The notes beneath the pieces are model-generated. The model worked only from the letters and a program-made list of their open reading frames with translations, did not search any database and was not told the origin of the DNA. The translations under genes and the position numbers were made by a program. A stretch of 5,218 nucleotides of DNA from WLWS01 sp964639535 (GTDB lineage Bacteria; Pseudomonadota; Gammaproteobacteria; Eutrophobiales; Eutrophobiaceae), in the NCBI GenBank assembly GCA_964639535.1, contig CAZXDV010000219.1, positions 1 to 5,218 of the forward strand. The letters are read 5' to 3'. The stretch's first letter is position 1, and every line of letters begins with the position of its first letter. Of the stretch, positions 1 through 5,218 are shown in pieces.

Positions 1-813
1 TCGGGAAGCCTCGCGCTCATCGCGGACGCGATTCACAACTTCTCCGATATGGGAGCCCTTGTGATCGCGTTCGTCGCACGGAAGATCGCTCGGCGCCCCG
101 CGGACGGGGAGATGACTTTCGGGTATGGCCGCTTGGAAGTGGTCGCCGCTGTCATCAACTACACGTCCTTGATCCTGATCGGGTTCTATCTGATCTATGA
201 GGGGCTGATGCGCTCGATCGATCCGCCGGCGATCGAGGGGTGGACGGTCGTGATTCTGGGCACGATTGCTCTGATAGTCGATACCGCGACCGTGCTCCTC
301 ACGGCAACGCTTCAAAAGGGCAGCGTAAACATCCGAGCGCTCTTTCTGCATAACCTGTCGGATGCGCTCGCTTCGGTTGCCGTTGTCGCAGGTGGTGGTG
401 CGATCCTCTTGTTCGGTTGGTCGCTCGTCGATCCGCTCGTGACGCTGGGGATCGCGGGCTACATCTTGTGGATCTCGTTTCACGAGATCGGGGGTCCGAT
501 TCGGACGCTTGCGCTCGGGAGTCCACCCGGCGTCGACACCCAGAGTGTGGTGGAGGCGATGAATCTCGTCTCCGGCGTCTCGTCCGTGCACCACGTGCAC
601 TTCTGGCAGATGCAGGAACACGAGGCCGCGCTCGATGCGCACGTGGTGATTGGCGATCACGCCTGGGAGCGCGCAGAGACGATCAAACGAGCGGTCAAAC
701 AGGCGGTGGCGGACGAGTTCGGAATCGAGCACTCGACTCTGGAACTCGAGCGCGAGACATCGGCGGATCATGAAGTCCCCGTGGTCGGGCACGAGGAGCC
801 CGACCGCGGCTGA
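1..813 (+). CDS. CDF-family zinc/cadmium/cobalt efflux protein (CzcD/ZitB-like), 5' end cut off
   Basis: Proton-coupled antiporter of the inner membrane that exports Zn2+ and related divalent metals from the cytoplasm. The frame is open from base 1 (SGSLALIADAIHNFSD) to a TGA at 811-813, giving 270 residues. Family members have about 300, so the N-terminus with the first membrane span and the start codon lie off the window. The transport site is visible as HNFSD in TM2 (fragment residues 12-16) and HNLSD in TM5 (residues 117-121). This HxxxD/HxxxD pair is typical of zinc-type CDFs. The TM4-TM5 loop is short and not His-rich. The last ~95 residues form the cytoplasmic CDF domain, with VHHVHFWQM and GIEHSTLELE near the end. 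It is transcribed toward the other genes, so it is not in their operon. The exact metal cannot be told. Family assignment is very secure. Confidence 0.95.
   Translation, partial: SGSLALIADAIHNFSDMGALVIAFVARKIARRPADGEMTFGYGRLEVVAAVINYTSLILIGFYLIYEGLMRSIDPPAIEGWTVVILGTIALIVDTATVLLTATLQKGSVNIRALFLHNLSDALASVAVVAGGGAILLFGWSLVDPLVTLGIAGYILWISFHEIGGPIRTLALGSPPGVDTQSVVEAMNLVSGVSSVHHVHFWQMQEHEAALDAHVVIGDHAWERAETIKRAVKQAVADEFGIEHSTLELERETSADHEVPVVGHEEPDRG
779..809. terminator. GC-rich hairpin at the 3' end of the CDF gene, possible terminator
   Basis: CCGTGGTCGGGC (779-790) pairs with GCCCGACCGCGG (798-809). The 12-bp stem has one G:T wobble and a 7-nt loop. It sits in the last codons of the CDF gene, ending two bases before the stop. 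No T tract follows on either strand, so it is not a textbook intrinsic terminator. It could slow polymerase or protect the 3' end at this convergent junction, or it may simply reflect the coding sequence. Confidence 0.3.
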
Positions 814-943
814 CTCTGCGGTGTCGAAGATCGGCTCGTTGCCGCGCTGATGTGCACGAATGGAGAATCTCTCGGCGAGTCATGTCCTTCGACGGTGTGG
901 CCGGCGGCATGGGACGATAGGAGCTGATCCCCCCGCCGATTCG
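814..943. other. Convergent intergenic spacer
   Basis: These 130 bp lie between the stop of the + strand CDF gene and the stop of the small - strand membrane gene. I find no ORF with a plausible start and protein-like composition, no T-tract terminator, no tRNA and no clear repeat. Longer open frames across it are overlaps of the flanking genes in other frames. Confidence 0.6.
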
Positions 944-1108
944 CTACGTCCCATCCTCGTCCTTCGCATCGATGGCGTTCGGGTCGTTCGGGCGGCGGCC
1001 CTGTGACCTGAAGCGATAGATTCTCCACCCCACCCATGCCAGCGTGATCGCTGGAAGAATGGCGATAATCCCGATGATCGCGATCGTGTGAACGTCTAGA
1101 TCCATCAT
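944..1108 (-). CDS. Small single-span membrane protein, 54 aa, unknown function
   Basis: ATG (1108-1106) to TAG (946-944) gives 54 residues starting MMDLDVHTIAIIGIIAILPA. Residues about 8-31 form one strongly hydrophobic span ending in Trp residues. A basic stretch follows (RIYRFRSQGRR, 29-39), then an acidic, polar tail (NDPNAIDAKDEDGT). The positive-inside rule predicts N-out, C-in. This membrane-protein layout in a GC-rich sequence argues that the ORF is real, although it is short. It begins 72 nt after the ATPase stop on the same strand, so it is probably the last gene of the metal operon. No strong Shine-Dalgarno is seen; the second ATG (1105) is an equal alternative start. I do not recognise the family. 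It lacks Cys, and its only His is H7, so it is not an obvious metal binder. It could be an accessory subunit of the ATPase, but that is only a guess from position. Confidence 0.6.
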   Translation of the reverse strand: MMDLDVHTIAIIGIIAILPAITLAWVGWRIYRFRSQGRRPNDPNAIDAKDEDGT

Positions 1109-1180
1109 TGAGTCGTTGTCCGGTCTCGATCGCGATCATCAGTCGCAGGCGTCTCTGACGACGCTCCTTCGGATCTGCGG

Positions 1181-3388
1181 TCACTGGCTCGCCTGGGGCG
1201 CAGCCGGGCCGCCCATGAGGCGTAGTCCGTTGAATATTACCAGCAACGAAGCGCCCATGTCGGCGGCGATCGCGCTCCAGAGCGACGCCGCGCCGACGAA
1301 CGTCAACACCACGAAGCAACCCTTTACGATCAGGGCCGCAGCGATGTTCTGCCGGATGGTGCGAAGCGTGCGTCTCGAGTGCTCTATCAACCACGGAACC
1401 CGCGAGAGGTCGTCTGACATGAGCGCGATGTCCGCGGTCTCGATCGCGGCATCGCTCCCTGCTGCCGCCATGGCGATTCCGAATGTGGCCCTGGCCATGG
1501 CCGGGGCGTCGTTCACGCCGTCGCCCACCATGGCGACGTCGCCATACTGAGCGACGAGCTCGTCGATCGCGCGCACCTTGTCCTCGGGCAGGAGCTCCGC
1601 ACGGAGTTCGCCGAGACCCAATTCCCTCGCGATCGCCTCCGCTGTCGCGCGGTTGTCACCCGTCAGCATGACGAGATGATCGATGCCGGCGTTTCGCAGC
1701 TGCGCCAACGTCGAGCGTGCCTCCGCTCGCACTCCATCCGCGAGCCCGATGAGGCCACAGGCGTGGCGTTCGTTTCCGATGACGACGACCGATCGGCCCT
1801 CGCGGCTCATCTGTTCCAGCCTTTCGTGGATGTCGGACGTCTCCTGTCCCCGCTCTTCGAGGTATCGATGCGAACCGAGCCAGTACTCCTCGCCACCGAG
1901 TAGAGCTCTCGCCCCTCTTCCTTGCAGAATCTGGAACTGATCCGCGAGCGGAGGCTGAACATCATGCTCGTGGGCGGCCTGTACGATCGCACGAGCGAGA
2001 GGATGGTCACTATGCACCTCCATGGCCGCTGCGCGCGCCAGGAGTTCCTCCTCGGTATGTCCGTCCAGCGGTACCAGCTCCACGACGCGCGGCCGCCCTT
2101 CTGTCAGCGTCCCGGTCTTGTCGAAGGCGATCGCACGCAGGTGGGCCGGTGCCTCGAGATACCGGCCGCCCTTCACGAGGACTCCCTGCCGTGCGGAGGC
2201 CGCGAGCGCCGCAACGATACTCACCGGTGTCGAGATGACGAGGGCGCACGGGCAGGCGATGACCAGCAGCACGAGTGCGCGGTAGAGCCAATCTCCGAAC
2301 GAAGCTCCCAACACGAGTGGCGGCACGACGAGGACGGTCAGTGAGAGCATCATCACGACTGGCGTATAGATCCGGGCGAAGCGATCAACCCACTGCTCGG
2401 ACGGGGCGCGCCGGGAATGCGCTTCCCCTACCATGCGAATGATGCGGGCCAAGGTGGTGTGCTCGGCGTCCTTCGTCGTCTCGACCACGAGCGCTCCGTC
2501 CCCGTTGATCGTTCCGGCGAATACCTCCGCGCCACTCGATTTGGGCACGGGGACGCTTTCCCCGGTGATGGGCGCCTGATTGATGTCGCTCTCGCCGCTC
2601 ACGACCGTCCCGTCCAGGGGGATCCGCTCACCTGGCTTGACGAGCACCCGCGATCCGACTGCCACCCGGCCGGGATCGACATCCTCGACCTGCCCGTCCT
2701 CCCCGGAGAAGTGAGCCATGGGCGGTGTCAGGTCCATCAGTTGCTCGACGGCGCGCCGAGCGCGTCCGACGCTCCAGGCCTCGAGCGCCAGCGAGACGGC
2801 GAACAGGAAAGCGACCGCACCCGCCTCGAACCACTCGTCGATGGAGATCGCCCCGAGCACCGCCACGGTCATGAGCACGTTCATGTCGGGACGCATCCGA
2901 CGCGCGGCGCTCCAGGCACGTGGGAGGACCAGCCAGAACCCGGACACAACTCCGGCTCCGTATAGGATCCGAACCGCAAGCGGGACTGCGTGGCGCACTT
3001 TGGCACCCTCGGCCCCGAATGGGGCGGCGAGACTGCCCTCGATCGCCATGTGGGTGGCGAGGCCTGCAAAGAAGAAGAGCCCACTCACCGCCGCCACCAG
3101 GCCGCGGCCGTGGCGAGCAAAGAAGCCCTCCGTCGTCTCTCCGGCCTCACGCCAAGGCTCCGCGCGAAGTCCGGTCCGTTGAACGGCTTCGATGATCTGC
3201 TCTGACGACAGACCTTCGGTCGCCGCGATCACGAGCTTCGCGTTCAGGAGGTCGAACGCCAGATCGTCTTCTGCGCCAACGAGGGGCATGATTTCCTGTT
3301 TGAGAGCGGCGACTTCCTCGGCACAGTCCATGCCGATGACTCGGAATTCGAAGACGCCGGTCTCCTCGTCAAGCGACGCTTCCGTCAT
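1181..3388 (-). CDS. P1B-2 type Zn2+/Cd2+/Pb2+ exporting P-type ATPase (ZntA/CadA family)
   Basis: ATP-driven inner-membrane pump that removes soft divalent cations from the cytoplasm; 735 aa from the chosen start. In order: N-terminal HMA fold (about 10-77) with GMDCAEE at 19-25; eight membrane spans (about 92-113, 131-155, 168-184, 186-203, 340-362, 366-390, 682-703, 705-726); actuator TGES at 275-278; CPC at 379-381 in TM6; phosphorylated Asp423 in DKTGT; HP at 462-463; GDGVND at 622-627. Lys689 in TM7 and Asp710 in TM8 are the signature of the Zn/Cd/Pb subgroup rather than the Cu subgroup. The HMA motif has Glu25 where CxxC members have the second Cys. ATG 3388-3386 is preferred because AAAGGGG lies 9 nt upstream and the HMA domain starts right after it; the frame stays open to 3562, but the extra 58 residues are low-complexity and lack a domain. 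It follows the methyltransferase genes after 245 bp holding a broken gene. Confidence 0.95.
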   Translation of the reverse strand: MTEASLDEETGVFEFRVIGMDCAEEVAALKQEIMPLVGAEDDLAFDLLNAKLVIAATEGLSSEQIIEAVQRTGLRAEPWREAGETTEGFFARHGRGLVAAVSGLFFFAGLATHMAIEGSLAAPFGAEGAKVRHAVPLAVRILYGAGVVSGFWLVLPRAWSAARRMRPDMNVLMTVAVLGAISIDEWFEAGAVAFLFAVSLALEAWSVGRARRAVEQLMDLTPPMAHFSGEDGQVEDVDPGRVAVGSRVLVKPGERIPLDGTVVSGESDINQAPITGESVPVPKSSGAEVFAGTINGDGALVVETTKDAEHTTLARIIRMVGEAHSRRAPSEQWVDRFARIYTPVVMMLSLTVLVVPPLVLGASFGDWLYRALVLLVIACPCALVISTPVSIVAALAASARQGVLVKGGRYLEAPAHLRAIAFDKTGTLTEGRPRVVELVPLDGHTEEELLARAAAMEVHSDHPLARAIVQAAHEHDVQPPLADQFQILQGRGARALLGGEEYWLGSHRYLEERGQETSDIHERLEQMSREGRSVVVIGNERHACGLIGLADGVRAEARSTLAQLRNAGIDHLVMLTGDNRATAEAIARELGLGELRAELLPEDKVRAIDELVAQYGDVAMVGDGVNDAPAMARATFGIAMAAAGSDAAIETADIALMSDDLSRVPWLIEHSRRTLRTIRQNIAAALIVKGCFVVLTFVGAASLWSAIAADMGASLLVIFNGLRLMGGPAAPQASQ

Positions 3389-3483
3389 GCTAGGGATCCC
3401 CTTTCTCGCCGAAGGCATTGTCGGCGCCACAAGAGGGCCGCAACCGTGGTCGGGGGCGTGGTGAATGCTTCGCGTGAGTCCAT
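3385..3483 (-). other. Micro-ORF (32 aa) chained between the CDF remnant and the ATPase
   Basis: ATG (3483-3481) overlaps the TAA that closes the CDF remnant (TAATG). The TGA (3387-3385) overlaps the ATPase start (ATGA). The 32-residue product begins MDSREAFTTPPTTVAALLWR and has no recognisable domain or signal. Both overlaps are the kind used for translational coupling, and the weak GGGTGGG upstream could be a ribosome site. It may be a coupling peptide, or only residual coding of the decayed transporter: its second and third residues, DS, follow the GFGWD of the remnant exactly as in intact CDF proteins. No independent evidence of expression as a protein. Confidence 0.25.
3398..3404 (-). 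promoter_or_regulatory. Ribosome binding site of the P-type ATPase
   Basis: AAAGGGG reads 5'->3' on the - strand from 3404 to 3398, 9 nt before ATG 3388. It decides the start in favour of the 735-residue product over the longer open frame beginning at 3562. Confidence 0.7.
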
Positions 3484-3641
3484 TAGTCCCACCCGAATCC
3501 GATGGGCGCGACGTTCTTGGCGAGAACACCGCCGGTGATCGCAGTGGTCGCTTCGAGAACATTCCAGACGATCGTCAGGATCTCGAGCCTGATCGCATGC
3601 CGAAGCAGACCGGATCGCGCTTAAACGATCGACTCAGCCAC
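3483..3641 (-). pseudogene. N-terminal remnant of a second CDF-like cation transporter with in-frame stops
   Basis: GTG (3641-3639) opens the frame VAESIV, a TAA follows at 3623-3621, and the same frame then continues for 45 codons (3620-3486) to a second TAA at 3485-3483. The 45 codons include LRHAIRLEILTIVWNVLEA and GGVLAKNVAPIGFGWD. They match the N-terminal pattern RxxLRLxxLTIxxNxLEA...GVLAxxVAxxGFGxDS of a CDF-superfamily transporter subfamily, remembered from family knowledge. GGGAGG lies 8 nt upstream of the GTG (3655-3650), inside the end of the preceding methyltransferase gene, so an original coupled start is likely. A single base change (for example CAA or GAA to TAA) would explain the first stop. 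The rest of a protein of roughly 200-300 residues is missing. Different subfamily from the CDF at the left edge. Read-through or a sequencing error at the first stop cannot be excluded, but the short length shows the gene is broken anyway. Confidence 0.7.
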
Positions 3642-4275
3642 GGGATGATCCTCCCAGCCCCGCGCCCGCGCTCGCCATTCGGCCGGCGCGGGGCACGAAG
3701 CGGCCGACGCTAGACGCGTAGTCCGCGTACGCGCGGCCGTGCGTGCGCAACAGGTAGGGCTCCTCAACAAATCGCACCTGCAGGACCACGCCAATCGTGG
3801 CAACGAGCGCGCCGAGCAGTGCGACCGCTACGGGCAACAGAAGGACGAGTCCCAGATGTGATAGCCCCATGAAGCTGAAGATGGGATTGCGGACCCACGC
3901 GAAGAGCCCCGACGTCACGAGGTCCGTCTCCTCGCTCTCGTCCACGCCGACCCGCCACGAGTCCCCCAGCGAGAGCTGCGAGGCCAGCGTTCCGAACGTT
4001 CCGAGCGTGAGGAGGACCGCGCCCGTCGAGTGGACGACGCGGGACTCGAAGAGGAGCGTGCCCCCCGGCCACCCGAGGAGCGTCGCGAGAGGCGCGCCGA
4101 GGGCCAGGACGAACCCGATGCTCACCATGAGGCCAGCGATCCACGAAATCGAGCCCGGCCGACCTCGGAATCCATTCAGCCCGGTCGATCCAGTGCGTCG
4201 CCAATGAACGACCGTCCGGAGTACGAAGACGATGAAGAACCAGAATCCGACGAGAAGGAGTGCGATGTGCGGCAT
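3634..4275 (-). CDS. Isoprenylcysteine carboxyl methyltransferase-like membrane protein (CzcN/NccN-like), second copy
   Basis: Predicted integral-membrane, SAM-dependent methyltransferase of the ICMT/PEMT superfamily, 213 aa. Hydrophobic segments lie at about 4-23, 43-69, 83-103 and 134-168. The cofactor-binding signature is in the C-terminal half: GVDESEETDLVTSGLFAWVR, then RNPIF at 129-133, with EEPYLLRTHG at 171-180 and FVPR at 193-196. A Gly/Ser-rich tail of about 17 residues follows FVPR and overlaps the start of the CDF remnant. ATG 4275 is chosen over the in-frame ATG 4326 because GAGGT (4289-4285) sits 9 nt upstream, the first membrane span begins at once, and the preceding gene's stop ends 1 nt before. 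Members of this superfamily (CzcN, NccN) are encoded in cobalt/zinc/cadmium/nickel operons, but their substrate is not established. A role in the metal response is inferred from context. Only about the RNP, EE and VPR motifs resemble the neighbouring copy, so the pair is not a recent duplication. Confidence 0.85.
   Translation of the reverse strand: MPHIALLLVGFWFFIVFVLRTVVHWRRTGSTGLNGFRGRPGSISWIAGLMVSIGFVLALGAPLATLLGWPGGTLLFESRVVHSTGAVLLTLGTFGTLASQLSLGDSWRVGVDESEETDLVTSGLFAWVRNPIFSFMGLSHLGLVLLLPVAVALLGALVATIGVVLQVRFVEEPYLLRTHGRAYADYASSVGRFVPRAGRMASAGAGLGGSSRG
3650..3655 (-). promoter_or_regulatory. Orphaned ribosome binding site of the CDF remnant
   Basis: GGGAGG on the - strand, 8 nt before GTG 3641. 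It lies within the last codons of the upstream methyltransferase gene. It is a strong site with ideal spacing, which supports GTG 3641 as the ancestral start of the broken transporter gene. Confidence 0.5.
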
Positions 4276-4276
4276 G

Positions 4277-4834
4277 TCAGAGGTACCTCGGCACGTTCTT
4301 GCGATAGCCGACGTAGGCGTCTCCATAGTGTTCTTCGAGCCAGGGCTCCTCGATGATCGGACCCACGAGAAGAACGAGTGCAGTGAAGAGATGGGTGACC
4401 GCGACGACCGCGGAGTTGGAGAAGACGATCACGCCCATGAAGAGAAGGAGATCACCGACGTACTGCGGGTTGCGAGTAAACAGGTACGGCCCCTCTGCGA
4501 TCAGCCCGTCGACGAGACCGGAGGTGCGCTTGGAACCGAGCGTGGCCATCCCCCAGGAGACGAGGCCGCCCCCCAGGATGATCAGCGGACCGGCCAGCCA
4601 GAATCGGATTGGGCTCGTCCACAACCCGCTGTTCCAATCCGTGAACACGAAGAGCGGGTTGGTAAGGAAGACGAAGCCGAACAGCGCCCACATCGCGTAG
4701 TACCAGATGTCGGGCGACGTCATGGGGTAGATGCGACGAGCCGGGAATGCGATGCACCACAGCGCGCCCGCGAGCAGAATCGTGTGAGACGCCAGGTTTG
4801 CGTAGAGCAGAGCCGCCGCCCAGGAAGCGTCCAT
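4277..4834 (-). CDS. Isoprenylcysteine carboxyl methyltransferase-like membrane protein (CzcN/NccN-like), first copy
   Basis: Predicted integral-membrane, SAM-dependent methyltransferase of the ICMT/PEMT superfamily, 185 aa. Hydrophobic segments lie at about 6-30, 44-64, 76-98 and 127-161. Signature elements: LIAEGPYLFTRNPQY (111-125, RNP at 121-123), then EEPWLEEHYG (162-171) and a terminal YRKNVPRYL. The family consensus here is R(H/N)PxY followed by EE...L...G..Y..Y...VPR. The ATG at 4834 shares one base with the repressor's stop (TGATG). The GTG at 4837 is an alternative that adds one residue. AGGG (4847-4844) is 9 nt from the ATG and 6 nt from the GTG, so it does not decide. The tight overlap implies co-regulation with the metal sensor. 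Substrate unknown: such proteins might methylate a lipid, a protein carboxylate or a small molecule; none can be chosen from sequence. Confidence 0.87.
   Translation of the reverse strand: MDASWAAALLYANLASHTILLAGALWCIAFPARRIYPMTSPDIWYYAMWALFGFVFLTNPLFVFTDWNSGLWTSPIRFWLAGPLIILGGGLVSWGMATLGSKRTSGLVDGLIAEGPYLFTRNPQYVGDLLLFMGVIVFSNSAVVAVTHLFTALVLLVGPIIEEPWLEEHYGDAYVGYRKNVPRYL
4285..4289 (-). promoter_or_regulatory. Ribosome binding site of the second methyltransferase gene
   Basis: GAGGT on the - strand, 9 nt before ATG 4275, inside the last codons of the preceding gene. It is part of a 10-bp palindrome GAGGTACCTC (4280-4289), which has no loop and so is probably incidental. Confidence 0.55.
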
Positions 4835-5217
4835 CACTCACCGCCCTGCGCGTGTCGAAGATGCTCGCGAGAGAGGTCGAGCAGCATGCGAACGTGCGCG
4901 TCGTCCAGGCTGTAGAACATCATCCTGCCGTCGCGGCGGGCTTTGACGACGCGGGCGGTCCGAAGCAGGCGCAACGCATGGGAGACGTTCGTTTCGGGCG
5001 TATCGGTCGCCGCCGCGAGGTCACAGACGCAGAGCTCGCCGGCCTCGAGGAGCGCGTAGAGAAGCCGCGCGCGCGTGACGTCCCCAAGGAGTCGGAAGAG
5101 CTGGGTGAGTCCGGCGAGGTCGTCTTCGGGAAGGAGTCGCGCTCGCGCGGCTTCGACTCGCGCCTGGTCGACGATCTTCGTGGCGCAGGCGTCGAGTCCG
5201 ATGACTTCGTTCGACAT
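4834..5217 (-). CDS. ArsR/SmtB-family metal-sensing transcriptional repressor with two metal sites (CadC/ZiaR-like)
   Basis: Dimeric winged-helix repressor that binds an operator when metal-free and leaves it when Zn2+, Cd2+ or Pb2+ binds; 127 aa, a usual length. Core: LFRLLGDVTRARLLYALLEA (40-59), ELCVCDLAA (61-69), recognition helix around ETNVSHALRLL (75-85), wing RRDGRMMFYSLDD (94-106). Metal site alpha-3N: Cys63 and Cys65 of the ELCVCD motif plus N-terminal Cys11, although CadC has two Cys in its N-terminal arm and only one is seen here. Metal site alpha-5: Asp106-x-His108 followed after ten residues by His119-x2-His122, the exact DxH-x10-Hxx(E/H) spacing of SmtB, CzrA and CadC. ATG 5217 lies one base from the edge, so the ribosome site, operator and promoter are not visible, and a slightly longer start cannot be ruled out. 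First gene of the - strand unit; its stop overlaps the next start. Confidence 0.93.
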   Translation of the reverse strand: MSNEVIGLDACATKIVDQARVEAARARLLPEDDLAGLTQLFRLLGDVTRARLLYALLEAGELCVCDLAAATDTPETNVSHALRLLRTARVVKARRDGRMMFYSLDDAHVRMLLDLSREHLRHAQGGE

Positions 5218-5218
5218 G

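Noticed and set aside
1076..1137. Two copies of the palindrome GATCGCGATC (1076-1085 and 1128-1137)
   Set aside because: One copy is inside the small membrane gene, the motif is made of common GATC/CGCG words in this sequence, and similar words occur elsewhere in the window. Not convincing as an operator pair or as HIP1-type repeats.
1116..1550. 144-codon + strand frame opposite the end of the ATPase gene
   Set aside because: It is antisense to the conserved GDGVND and TM7-TM8 region of the ATPase. Its length follows from the GC-rich codon pattern and it has no recognisable features.
3389..3480. Possible own promoter for the ATPase (TTGCGG, 17 nt, CAATGC on the - strand)
   Set aside because: The -10-like element matches consensus poorly and there is no MerR- or ArsR-type inverted repeat between or around the elements.
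3389..3562. Longer ATPase start at ATG 3562, adding 58 residues
   Set aside because: The extension is low-complexity, has no domain, overlaps the CDF remnant in another frame, and the later ATG at 3388 has a good ribosome site directly before the HMA domain.
4280..4289. Perfect palindrome GAGGTACCTC over the ribosome site of the second methyltransferase gene
   Set aside because: It cannot form a looped hairpin and is explained by the conserved Arg-Tyr-Leu codons followed by the stop; too short to call an operator.
4232..4915. 227-codon + strand frame opposite the methyltransferase genes
   Set aside because: Antisense shadow of two well-supported membrane protein genes; its composition (many Glu, Arg, Asp) is the mirror of hydrophobic codons, with no domain.

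Overview
The window is a GC-rich, densely coded bacterial segment devoted to divalent metal resistance, most likely zinc, cadmium, lead or cobalt. Nothing in it fixes the taxon. The high GC content, tight gene overlaps and Shine-Dalgarno sites suggest a GC-rich Gram-negative-type bacterium, but this is a weak inference. There are no RNA genes, insertion sequences or CRISPR arrays.

Layout. At the left edge, 1-813 on the + strand is the 3' part of a CzcD/ZitB-like cation diffusion facilitator (CDF). All other genes lie on the - strand and converge on it. Read in their own direction they are: an ArsR/SmtB metal-sensing repressor (5217-4834); two consecutive isoprenylcysteine-carboxyl-methyltransferase-like membrane proteins (4834-4277 and 4275-3634), a family that includes CzcN/NccN of metal operons; a broken fragment of a second CDF-type transporter (3641-3483) with its own ribosome site but two in-frame stops; a zinc/cadmium/lead P1B-2 ATPase (3388-1181); and a previously unlisted 54-residue single-span membrane protein (1108-944). 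About 130 bp without a gene (814-943) separate the two convergent units.

How it works together (inference). The repressor carries both classic metal sites of its family (Cys63/Cys65 with Cys11, and Asp106/His108/His119/His122). It would release the promoter, which lies just outside the right edge, when metal builds up. The first three genes are translationally coupled by 1-nt overlap or 1-nt spacing, so the methyltransferases are expected to be induced with the repressor and probably with the ATPase. The ATPase would pump metal out of the cytoplasm at ATP cost, and the CDF would do so by proton antiport.

The most notable points are the decayed CDF remnant, which looks like recent gene loss inside the operon, the tandem ICMT-like pair in a metal operon, the Cys-to-Glu change in the ATPase's N-terminal metal-binding motif, and the small membrane protein downstream of the ATPase.
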